Shown here one piece after another: positions 32,991 through 43,643 of a stretch of 64,000 nucleotides of DNA. The translations under genes were made by a program, and so were the position numbers. Each line of letters begins with the position of its first letter. The first letter of the stretch is position 1. The notes beneath the pieces were generated by a model that had not been told where the DNA came from, ran no database searches, and was given only the letters and a program-made list of their open reading frames with translations. Origin of the DNA: Aedes albopictus (Eukaryota; Arthropoda; Insecta; Diptera; Culicidae); assembly GCF_035046485.1 (NCBI RefSeq), contig NC_085136.1:293857080-293921079 (forward strand). The letters run 5' to 3'.

Positions 32991-33800
32991 TGGAATTATG
33001 AAATAAAAACTGCTTTGAAACGTAGGAGACATCCTTGGCGTTTTATCGGAAGGATTTGCTTAATATTTGCATAGATACGTTCCTGCGGGAGGCCTTGTAT
33101 GTAGACCAGGTTATTCATGATATCAAATTACATCAGTGTCATCTAGTGTGGTGATTTCTAACTCGGAATAAATTTTAGACAAATGAACTGTTTTGTCAAG
33201 GAAGCCATCTTTTTATCTACTCGCTAATTAGGGGTCCTTCATATATCCTCAAACATCTTCGAAGGCATCATTTTAATCCAGCTAATTGTTTTATTATAAT
33301 TTTTTGAAGAATAAAATTATGTGTTTTTTCATACGCCCTCTTCAAAAATAAGATGCAAATTATTGCAGAACAAATAACATGAAAAACATTTTCAGATAGA
33401 AGCTCATACGTGAGCACAAACTCATTTGAATTGAAAATGGTTGCGACTGCGTGATTCGTGAGTTGAGCTGGAAATGCTCTATGCCGAAATGTTGTGTAAT
33501 GTTCAAAACAATTATTTAAAAAGTACTGTCCTCTAAATAGAACGCTGGGCAGAGACGGGTTGCATCCTTCGCTGAATTTTCCAGTAAAAAATAACATATA
33601 AACGAGGATAACCTAAACCCAACTTTTTCAATAAAACCAATTGTACTCTTTGACTAGCACCCAAAAGCTCCCATTTCAATCCCAAACTAACATTCATTTT
33701 CACTACCCCTCCAATCCGTCCTAGGACACAACACCCCGCAGTAGTGCCATTTCCGAAATGAAATAGTGCCAAAGTATGACACTTAAGCTTATTATCGCCC
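32991..33800. other. Unassigned DNA upstream of the BEL remnant
   Basis: An LTR would be expected near here for a minus-strand BEL copy, but I found no repeat matching the other side. No gene is supported. Confidence 0.4.
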
Positions 33801-34380
33801 TCTGAACACACACTTGGTCTGACAGCACACCACTGGCACTGAACTGCTTGCTATATGGTACTACAGTTGGCAGATTGTTCGTTCGTCCGTCCGAAGAGCC
33901 GGCAGCCAGCAGAATGGAAACTACTTTTCACAGCTTGGCGGCGGCGGTAACCGCAGCCAAAAGACCATCACCACCACGTCCAGTCCAGTCACGTCTATCT
34001 ACCTAGCTTAAAAGTTAATATTTTTATACGATTTGTGACTTTTTCAGATGCACTGCACAGTGCACACACACGCGCCCTTCCATCGCATCGTCGAAATCCA
34101 GTTCACCCCTTTTTCTACACGTGCGGTTAGAGAGTTGGAACTTTTCGGCATCGAAATGGCATTGGGAAGCTTCTCTGTCTGGGTGGATGCTGTGCCAGAT
34201 CTGAGCTCGGTTGAGCTAGAAACTGTCAGTTGCATTCGGTTCCGAACGGAACAACGAACGAACGAACCGGGTCGAATTATGAACCCAATTTGGTCCAACC
34301 ATCTGAAAGGAGCTGGGTGGGTGCCTGTCGAGTGCAACTGGTGGTGATTTGAATTGATTTTAAAGTTCGTTCACAATGCA
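33801..34380. promoter_or_regulatory. GC-rich block with candidate core promoter
   Basis: GC content rises sharply (GGCGGCGGCGGTAACCGCAG). At about 34,227 the plus strand reads TCAGTTGCATTCGG followed by CGAACGGAACAACG. TCAGTT fits an arthropod initiator, and CGAACGGAAC resembles the MTE downstream element, though 2 bp closer than the canonical +18. A splice-acceptor-like TTTTTCAG precedes 34,048. No exon is supported by a recognisable protein. Confidence 0.3.
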
Positions 34381-34875
34381 GATGGCGTTGATGGTGAGGA
34401 ATATTCAATTAAGTAACTAAGATGGAACATGTTGCATTTGAAAGCGCGTTATCAATACTTGTTTTATGAATAATATGAGCTTTTTTACAATTGAGACTTG
34501 GACATACTGTTTGATTGCTTAAGTGGCGAAAATCTTCTGATTTACGCCTGTCATTTGCTTTTTATTTCTTAATTTTTTAATTTTTATTTTACATATTTTT
34601 CTTGTTATCTATATTCTTTCTATTATATGTCTTCTTATCATTGCATGTTCACATTTTGGCATGAACTATTTCTTTGCTAAGTGTCTTCTTTTATAACTGC
34701 GAAGTCACTGAATTATGAAAAGCAGTAAACAAATTCTACTAAAGCGAACCAATAAATGTTGATACATTGAGAATGCTTTCCAGTAAACAAGTAAGCAATC
34801 GGCTCGGAACGCCTATGTTGGGTCATTAGTTCTATTGGCAGTAAGATTTATTGAGTTGTGTAGAACATGCCGCCC
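34381..34875. other. Unassigned AT-rich DNA
   Basis: No feature seen. Confidence 0.4.
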
Positions 34876-34877
34876 TA

Positions 34878-35657
34878 CCCGAGCAAAGGCGGATAACAAA
34901 GTGATATCACTCTGATAATAAACTGTGTTATCGGTGTTATCATTTTATTATTTTTGTTATCATCTTTTTCAATTGATGACAACTAGATGATAACAAATTT
35001 AGTTATCGATAATTTTGGTCTATAGCGATAACTTAAAAATACTAAATGATAACAAAATTTGTTACCTGTTTCCAAACGCATATTTCCCAAAACGAAAAGT
35101 CTGATGAAGCTTTATTCTAAAAATAGATTCCGATTTCCCCCTTCAATGCGACTGTAGTACGAAAGCGTAGCCTTTTATTACTCTCACTCTCAATGAGTCC
35201 CGTTGGTATAGGGGCTATCGGCTGCGACCGACAATCACTCGATCAGGGTTCGAGACCCGTCTGGGCACAATAGTTGAAAACATTGGTTGTAAATTATAAG
35301 AAACTTTTTTCAATAGGTTGTGATGTCGGTAAAGTAGATTTTTACTATTTTGGTCGGTAAAATAGCACTGAATGATAACCAATTGATAACAAAACCAGTT
35401 ATCAATCAGCTGTATTTTTTCGTGTTGATAACTAAATACAATGTTGAGCAAAATATTGTATAACACAATTAGTTATCAACTTGAACTCATTGATAACATA
35501 ACTTCTTATCATTTTGGTAATCGAGAAGTAAATCTGAGTTATCATTTTTGTTATGTTGGCTCTTAATTCAGCCTAAATGATAACAAACTCAATAATCAAT
35601 CGAATGATAACCAGGTAACAGAACTTGTTATCATTTTGTTATCCGCCTTTGCTCGGG
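34878..35657. mobile_element. 780-bp TA-flanked fold-back, ends CCCGAGCAAAGGCGGATAAC
   Basis: Terminal repeats CCCGAGCAAAGGCGGATAAC are mirrored at the right end; TA at 34,876-34,877 and 35,658-35,659. Multiple short TGATAACAAA/TTTGTTATCA words are spread through both arms. A tRNA-like segment lies in the middle. No transposase. A CTGCTCGGGTAG scrap near 54,006 may be another end. Confidence 0.9.
35195..35268 (+). mobile_element. tRNA-like segment inside the fold-back element
   Basis: GAGTCCCGTTGGTATAGGGG supplies an A-box-like region and CAGGGTTCGAGACCCGTCTG a strong B box and T-arm (GGG-TTCGA-...CCC). Acceptor-stem pairing is poor, so it is more likely a tRNA pseudogene or SINE head than a functional tRNA. 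Only about 74 bp are recognisable. Confidence 0.6.
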
Positions 35658-35659
35658 TA

Positions 35660-36295
35660 ACTACTCGATGACACGAGTCTCTCTCTATCTTCATTCATTG
35701 GGACTTTCCTTTCATTGTATCATGCTTGCCTACATAGAATTACATGGAATCCAAATGGATATGCGCTGCGTAGGAAGTGCAATTAAAGTTATTGAAAGCA
35801 TACTTGTGAATCCGTGGGATTACTAAGAAACCTACTAGAGATAGAGGCACTAATTGCTTTAATGAAGTGCTCAAGTAAAAGGGTTTGAAGTATATAATTT
35901 CGTTTTCCCCTCAAGCCCGATATCTTTCGTTTTTCAGAAATTCCTCCAATGATTTCTTTAGATAATCTCTCATATAAAGTTCAGCCAGGGATTCTTTCTG
36001 AGAATTCTGTGAGAATTGCTTCAACAATTATTTCAGTTATTACTTAAGAAACCCCATTCCTGAATTCCTCTGAGGTTTCTTAAAGATTCATCTAGAAACT
36101 TAGGGAAAAAAATCTCTTATATAAAACCTTCCATAGAGTCCTTCTAAATGGTTAAGTTCCATGGATTCCTTTAAAGAAAACCTCCAGGGATCTCTTTAAG
36201 AAAACCTTCGATGAATACCTTCAGAAAGTTCTCCAGGAACTCTTTTATAATATCATCCATGCACTGCTACAGAAATTCCTCCAGAGTTTCATATA
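35660..36295. repeat. Unassigned DNA grading into decayed 12-bp repeat
   Basis: 35,660-35,930 has no feature. From about 35,935 words like GAAATTCCTCCAATGATTTC and CCTCCAGGGATCTC mark the dispersed 12-bp family. Confidence 0.55.
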
Positions 36296-36424
36296 TACAG
36301 GGGATGGCCAAAATGTTTGGGATAGGCAACTTTTTTTTCTCTCACAAAAAAGTTCAACATGCTATAACTTTTCATAGAGCGCATTAAAAAATCTCAAATT
36401 TTGACTGTTTGTCAACCAATTATA

Positions 36425-36606
36425 GAGGAAATTACCTATTCTCGGCCGTTTTGTTTTCTTCGTCTAGGGGGGTTTTTTGAAACCTATTGAACTCAGAGTT
36501 GGCCTCAAATCCTTCCCAACCAATGTGAATTAGATGGCCAAGTTTCAGGCAATTTGGCTGACAAAAACCCCCCATGACAAAACGGCCGAGAATAGGTAAT
36601 TTCCCC
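36425..36606. mobile_element. 182-bp MITE nested in the left arm
   Basis: GGAAATTACCTATTCTCGGC plus CGTTTTG is mirrored on the right; TA at 36,423-36,424 and 36,607-36,608. A G run (GGGGGGTTTTT) in the left arm is matched by AAAACCCCCC on the right. Confidence 0.9.
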
Positions 36607-36833
36607 TATGTGCATCATTGGTACAACTTTGGGTTCGATTCATTAATTTTTGGCAAAGTTAGAACCGTTCGGGTAAAACACTATTTTTTATACTACTCAT
36701 TTTTGAGCTGTCATATCTCGGAAACGAGTGAACCGAATTAAATGAATTTTTTAACGTACACTAACTATATGTAAATGCTTCACAAACTATTAAAACATAG
36801 GTACTTTTTAAACGCTGAAAAAAGTTATCATTA

Positions 36834-37279
36834 GGGACAATGGAAATTCGCGATTTCGCGGAAGCCGCGAAATCCGCGAAATTGGTCAGTGGTCGCGAAA
36901 TTTAAGAAATCCCGCGAAATGACGCGAAATCTGAGATAATTTAGAAAATAACCTAAAAATTCCACAAATTTTAAATATTTAAACCTAAATTAACTGATAA
37001 CATTCAACAGTGTTAAGTAATTTGCGATTCCGAATCAGGCAAAATAAAAATGTAATGCCTTTTACATCTATTTCTTTTTGATTTTCATCAAATCTTTTAC
37101 TTTTTATGTGAATTTATGATTACGCCTCACAAAATTTAAGTGTAATTATTCACTTTCGCATGCAAAATTTGTGTTTCTTCAACTATACGTTAAAAAATAT
37201 GGTGCCGCGAAATCACCGCGAAATTCGCAATGTTGGCCCGCGAAATTTCAGAAATTTTGCCGCGAATTTCCATTGTCCC
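36834..37279. mobile_element. 446-bp MITE nested in the left arm, ends GGGACAATGGAAATTCGCG
   Basis: Inverted ends GGGACAATGGAAATTCGCG; TA at 36,832-36,833 and 37,280-37,281. Subterminal CGCGAAAT words repeat several times at both ends, a possible transposase-binding pattern. Confidence 0.9.
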
Positions 37280-38545
37280 TAGTTATCATGGATTGACACT
37301 TTTTGGATTTTTCTCGAAAAAATGTAATTTTTTTACATCAATGTCAATAAATTTTAGTGTTGATATTCAAAGATTTTCCATTTCTGTTCTCAAATTATCT
37401 TTAATCAGATATATTAGAGCCTATTTAGATTGAAGGAAGAACACATTTAATATTTTTTGTGTGGTATTTTGAATTTGACTTATTTTTCTCTATATGAGTA
37501 AAAATTTCAACCCGGTATAACTTTATTCGCCGTGAGAAAATATTACATTTTATAACGTCGTATTAAGTATCAATATATTGTTGATAAACGTTAAAAAATT
37601 CATTCAATTCGGTTCACTGGTTTCCGAGATATGACAGTTCAAAAATTAGTTGTCTAAAAAATAGTGTTTTATCCGAACGGTTCTAACTTCGCGAAAAATT
37701 AATGAATCGAGCCCAAATTTGTACCAATGATGCACATATAACACTAGTTTACAGCATTTTTGAACTCGGTAAGCTGATGATCGTTTTTGGTGTAGAATCA
37801 TGCCCTGAGTTCGAAAACGCGAATGAAAAAAATTACAGTAGAGCGGAAATTTTTTCGGCTTTCCATACAAGGTTGATGATTTGAAATCGATTTTTGTTCT
37901 ATTTTTAAGCAAAGTCGCTCATTTCAAACATCTCATTCTCCGTAGTCAATGCTCCGATTGAGCTGAAATTTTTACCGTTACTCGCCTACATATGATATGT
38001 CAAATAAACGTCGAGAAAGAATTTTTAAGTTGGTTTTTTCTTATTGAAAAAAATACATTTCCTCAAAAAATTTTGGAAATTTTGCTAAAATTTAAGAAGA
38101 TTATCCCTAAAACTCGCCAATATCTTGAACTTCATCAATCTGATGCAAAACCTGTATTCAGATGTTCGAATGGTATTGTATTCAGCTTTTAATTTATGGA
38201 AAAAGATTTAAAATTGGTTAAACAGAACGCAATATATTTTAATTTTAATAAATTACATATTTTGAAAAGTTGCAAAATTCGATATTGAGCTAAAACTCAA
38301 AAACTGTTCTACTTAAAAATTTTTGAAGGTCGGTTTCGAAATTAGCACTAAATTGTGCTTCAAAAACTTTGGTCGTTGATAGAAGTTCACGACTTTCGTT
38401 TTATTTTGTAAACTTGTGTAATAGGTTGACAAACGGTCGAAATTTGAGATTTTTTGATGCACTCTATGAGAAGTTACAGCATGTTGATTTTTTTTTGTGG
38501 GAGAAAAAAAGATGCCTATCCCAAACATTTTGGCCATCCCTGTAT

Positions 38546-39381
38546 CTTCAGAAATCTCATCTGAGATTTTCTCAGGAAATTGAACGAGGCTGAAAGTCTC
38601 TTTAATAAAGACAAATCAATGAATCAATCAATCAATAAAAAATAAAACCTTCAGAAGTTTCACAATGGATTTCTTTAGACCATATTCCAAAATATCTTTC
38701 AAGAATTATTTCAGGAATTCCTAAAAATAATCTTTAAGATGATCTTCCAGAGATTCATAAAACAATTTTTTCCTAGTTTTAATGAGCAATTGTTTCAGGG
38801 ATTCCATCAGATTTTTTTCAGAGATTTTTTAAGAAAATCTTCTAATATTTTATCTTAAGTTGCACTATTGCATTATTTAGCTCTAGGAATTTATCCATAA
38901 AATCTTCAAAAAGATTCTACCTCGAGAGATTCTTTGAGAAATTTTTCCAGGGCTTACAGATATGAAGGATTCAGAAAATTCTCCAGTGATTCCTTCATAG
39001 TTTTCTCTAGGTGTTCAGATGATTTTTATTTCATTATTTTTCCATGAATTGCTTCAGAGATTTCCTCCGAAATTTCTTCAGGGATTTCATAGGGGATTCA
39101 GATAATCATCGGCAGGGATGTATCTAGGCATAACTTCAGGAATTCGTTCAGAAAATTTAGCAGGAATCCCACCAGGAATTCTTTCATTATTATTACCAGG
39201 GATTTTTTGTAAGAAATCCTCCAGAGATTCCTGCATCAATTCATTTAGAGTTCCAGTAGTATTTCATTTATTTCCCAGAAAATTCCTTCAGCATTTCCTC
39301 CAAGAATAACTGTAAGATTTTTCCCATGAGTTAAAAAATTTCTCCAAAAGTATTTCTAAAAGAGTATTCGGATTCTCACGA
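38546..39381. repeat. Decayed 12-bp repeat with an AATC-rich tail
   Basis: Scattered GGAATTCCT/CAGGGATTTC words. At 38,590-38,645 a CTGAAAGTCTCTTTAATAAA sequence followed by (AATC)n resembles the 3' end of a retroposon, similar in form to the tail inside the SINE at 54,265-54,607. Confidence 0.55.
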
Positions 39382-42300
39382 TTTTCTTTTTAGAAAATAT
39401 ATGTGGAGATTTCTTGAAGAAAATTCTTGACACACATCTAGAAATATGCTTGGACTTAAATCTCTGAAGCATTTTCTGAAGTTATCTCTGAAGGAGTTTC
39501 TGAAATAATCCTTGGGAAAATACCTCACGGAATTCTCTGAGATAGCTCTGAAGAAATTCCTAATTTGATGAGAAATACTGGGAAAAATCCTAAAGAAACA
39601 CTTCTGAAGGAATTTCTGAAAAAATTTCTGCAGAAACATTTTCAGCATTTTCTGGAATAGTTTCCGAGAAAATCCATGAAAAGAAATCTAACGGACAGTC
39701 TTGAGGAGTTTCTGGCTTTCCCCGGTGAAGCAATCTCTGAAAGAATTCCAGGATATATACTCCGAGGGTTTTCTTGCACAATTCCCCAAGACATAAGAGG
39801 AGGTCTTGATGTAATTTTCGAAACCGAAGTCCTGAAGGAATTCTTCAAGGCATTACTTTTCCTTATTCGTGTATTTTAACTTATGTCCAATTCTCCACAC
39901 AAAAAAGGAACTCCTGAGGAAATTTCTGTAAGAAAGACTACGTTTGTATTTTCAGTAAAAGCCGGACGGGTGCCTACTAAATGGAACAAATTGGGGGATA
40001 CTTTCAGAAAATTGTGCCGGGATTTCTCCAAAAACATATTCAAGGATTACCCCACAAATTCCTCCTGGAATTCCTCTACGGACATTTTGAAAAATCTTTT
40101 AAAGATTTATTCCGATTTTTTTTCCAGAGATTTGTTTAGTTCCTCATGGATATCTTCGGAAATTCATCCAAAAGCCCTCCAGGCATTTCTTCCAAAATTC
40201 CTCCTGTGATTAATTCAGAAAATCTTCCAGGACGTTTAAGCAAAAAAAAAATCTGCCATGAATGACTTCGGAGAATAATCTAAGAAATCTTCAAAAATTC
40301 CGAAGAAAAGTCTCAGTTTTCTTTTTTCGAAATTGTCTCCTAAGTTTTCTACTTATTAACCCATAAATTGTTTTTGGAACATTTTTATGTAACATTCCCT
40401 ATTTTTTTTTTTCCTTTACTGCTGCATAAAAATCCTTCAGAAATTCCTGCCAAAAAGCCTTCCACCGTTTCTTTAGAAAGTTATTCACAACATCTTCCAT
40501 GGACCGCTTAAGAATTTCCTCTCGAATTTTCTTTCGGGGATCCTACAGCAATTTCCCAAAAAATCCTCTAAAAAAGTTCCATGACAGATTTCCTTAAAAT
40601 TCCTTCATAGATTTTTTCAGGAATCCTCACGATGATTTCCGGAAATCATCCACGGATTCCTTCCAAAAATGCTTTCAGCCATACTAGAAAATCAAAGGTT
40701 TTTATTGAATTTTTTTCCAAGGGTTTTTTTAAGAAAATCTTTCAAAAAGTCCTTTAGAAAGTAAGATTCTTTTAAATTTTTTCAGGGATTCTTTTAAAAA
40801 TTTCCCTGTAAATCCTTCATAAATTCATATACTGCATAAATTTGTCTAAGGAAATCTTCCATGGATTATTTTTCACAATTACTTCTGGAATCTAGAATTA
40901 AAACTTTTGGTTTAAGAAACTCCTCCGGCATTTTTTCCCCAGAAATTCTTCCAGATATTGTTTAATAAAATTCTCTATGGCCTTTTTTCAGATATAATCA
41001 AATGAGTTTCTCCAGAAATTTCTCCAGGAATCCTTTTAGGTAGATTTCTATAAGTTCCTTCTGAAACTCCATCACGAATTACTTTAAAAGTTCGTCTTAA
41101 AATTAGTTTAAAAAAAACATTTCGAATTTCTCCAGTTATTTAATCATTTTCTACCACGATATCTTAAGACATTCTTTCGAAGATTCTTTAATAAACTAGA
41201 TATATAACCAAAAGTGCTTCCCGAGATTATTACAGGGAAGATACTGAAAATTTCTTCAAATTTTCCTTCAGGGTTTCTTTTGAAAATTCCTGGTAGAATC
41301 CCTTATGGATTTACTTTGAGAAGCTATGTTTATCACCAGAAATTTCTTCAAAATTTTAGGAATTCTTTTAACAATTTCTGCAAGAGATTTCTTTTAAATG
41401 TTCTTCCAAGTAGTTCTCCATAAATTATTCCTAAAATGTCTTTACAAACCCTACAGGGATTGCTTCGGAAATTCGTATCGGGATTTTTGCAAGACTTCTT
41501 TGAGAAATTCCATGTCTTTAGACATCCCTGCAAAGCTTGTTCAAATATTCTCCAAAGTTCTTACTGGAATTACACAAAAATTTCAAAAGAATTCTTTAAG
41601 GGACCCCTTAAGGAATTTCTAAGAAATCCCAGAGGGAATGTTTCAAGAAATTCTTAAAAAGGAGAAAAGTGGAAATAATTTGTCCAAGAAAATCTTCCAT
41701 GATTTTTTTTTTTTCGTCATTAATCCAAGGTCTCCTTCAGATTTTTTTTAATTTTTTGGTCATAGAAAATACTCCGGTGATTTTTCCAGAAATTTTTCCA
41801 GAGATAGTTTAAAAAAAATCTTCATGTTTTTTTTTCAGATTTTTTTTAGAATTCGTTAAAGCAAGTCATAGCGAACTTCTCCAGGCATTACATTTTTTTC
41901 GGGAATTTCTTAAGAGATTATTTTATAAATTGTTGTTGTGATTTCTTCAAAAAAAATCCAGATATTTATAGTTCACCCGAGATTTGTGCAGCTAATAAAG
42001 ATTCCTTCAAGATTTCCTCCGAATATTCCTCGATGTTTTACCCCAGAAATTTATCCGGCATTTCTTCTAAGGAATTTTTCCAAGGTTATTTTCAGAATTT
42101 TTGTTTTATTATTTCCAAGGAATTTTTACGAGATTTCTTTAAGAAAAATCACAAAAAAATTTTGAATCTCTTTGAAGATATCTACGTTTCTCCAGGTATT
42201 GCTACAGTTTTTTTTACTAAATTCGTCTACAGAATTTTCAAGGAATTTTGTTGCAAGTCTATTAATATTTTTTTTAGGAATTCAACCAAGGTTTTCCCAT

Positions 42301-42541
42301 GAAGTTTCTCCAGGAAGTAAGAAATTTCGCCAAGGATTCCTTCAAGAATTTCCCTGGTATTTCTTATGCTATCCCTGCAGATATTCAGTCTAAAGTGCTT
42401 ACTGAGATTTTTACAGGGTTATTATTATTATTAGCCCTTTATTATAGGGAAAATCAGCCCGAGGCATATTCATCCCCACCTTCAGGGTGTTTTTTTTTAA
42501 ATTCCTGCTGAATTTCCTTTAAGAAGATATCGTCGCCTAAA

Positions 42542-42752
42542 TGCTAGAACTAGGTAACTGGTTTTACGAAATCGCAAGAAATTTGTTCATATCTGAACGT
42601 GCACCACAATAAACACAAGTTTGTCATTTGAAATTCCGAAAACACATAATAATTCAACATTTAAGACCAACAAAGAGTTTGTTTTATACCAGCATAAGTT
42701 TTACCAGCCATTTTTATCCGCATTTTCCAAAACGAGTAACCTAGTTCTAGCA
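42542..42752. mobile_element. Palindromic MITE, ends TGCTAGAACTAGGT (copy 1)
   Basis: TGCTAGAACTAGGTAACTGG is mirrored by GAGTAACCTAGTTCTAGCA. About 211 bp, non-coding. It is duplicated at 47,356-47,566 as part of the larger duplication. Confidence 0.8.
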
Positions 42753-43527
42753 ATATGGGGCAATATGTTCATCTCTAGAGATTTCTAGGGATTTATTTAG
42801 CAATTTCTGTAAAAGATTTATTTAATAGTTCTTCCGAAGAATTTTTCTTGAATTATTTTTAAAATTTCTTTACTCATCCTACAGGGATTACTTTGGGGAT
42901 TCTTCCCAGGGTTTTCCTAAGAATTCTTGGAGGAATTCCTACAGTGCTTTCAGCAGACATTCGTACAAGGATTTTTTGTAGAATTTTTTCTTGCAATTCC
43001 ATCCGATATATCTCCTGGGATGTCTTTAGAGTTCCCTGCAGAATTTGTTCAGTTATTCTCCTTGGGATTTTTCCGATGTTCTTTCTGAAATTGCACAAAA
43101 GTTACTGAAGATTTTTTTTTAAGAATTTCTAAGAAATCCCAGAATATGTGCTTCAAGAAATGCATTAAAAAGCTTCTGGAGATACCTTTGGACACTGGAT
43201 ACCTGGAGAAACGTGAAGAAATTCATGGAATACTTTTTAAGGAATTACTGAACAATAATTCCTGAAGCCATTTGTGTAGTTATCTTTTGTCCAATATCTG
43301 CATCAATGTCTAGAATAATACCTGTAAAGATAACCATACGATATCTTCTTCTAAAAAAACAATCTTGAGAGTTGAGGAGGAATTCTGAAAGTAATTCCAA
43401 GGAAAAATACTAGAGAAATTTCTAAAAGGATTCCTTCACAATCTGAAATTTTTGAAGGAATCCCTTGGAAAATTTCTGCAGAAATCGCAGACAAAAATAC
43501 TGGGGGAATTTCCGAAGAAATCCATTA

Positions 43528-43643
43528 CCCCTTCAGGACGCGGGCCATTATAAAAAGTACAACACTACCAATTACCTCGTTTGTCATATACAGCGCGAGC
43601 ACGGCATAATTTGAGAATTCAAGAGACGTGCGTCCTGAAAGGT
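43528..43643. mobile_element. TA-flanked MITE, ends CCCTTCAGGACGCG (copy 1)
   Basis: CCCCTTCAGGACGCG is mirrored by CGTCCTGAAAGG with mismatches; TA at 43,526-43,527 and 43,644-43,645. Duplicated at 48,342-48,457. Confidence 0.75.

Larger units (their letters stand above)
36298..38542. mobile_element. 2,245-bp TA-flanked fold-back, ends CAGGGGATGGCCAAAATGTT
   Basis: The left end CAGGGGATGGCCAAAATGTT continues to TGGGATAGGCA; the right end is its inverse. TA at 36,296-36,297 and 38,543-38,544. Long inverted arms follow (GTTGACAAAC, AACTTTTCATAGAG, CCGTTCGG, TGTCATATCTCGGAAACG all mirrored). Two younger TA-flanked elements sit in the left arm. About 685 bp of the right arm is also present, inverted, at 53,065-53,748. 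No intact transposase. Confidence 0.9.
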
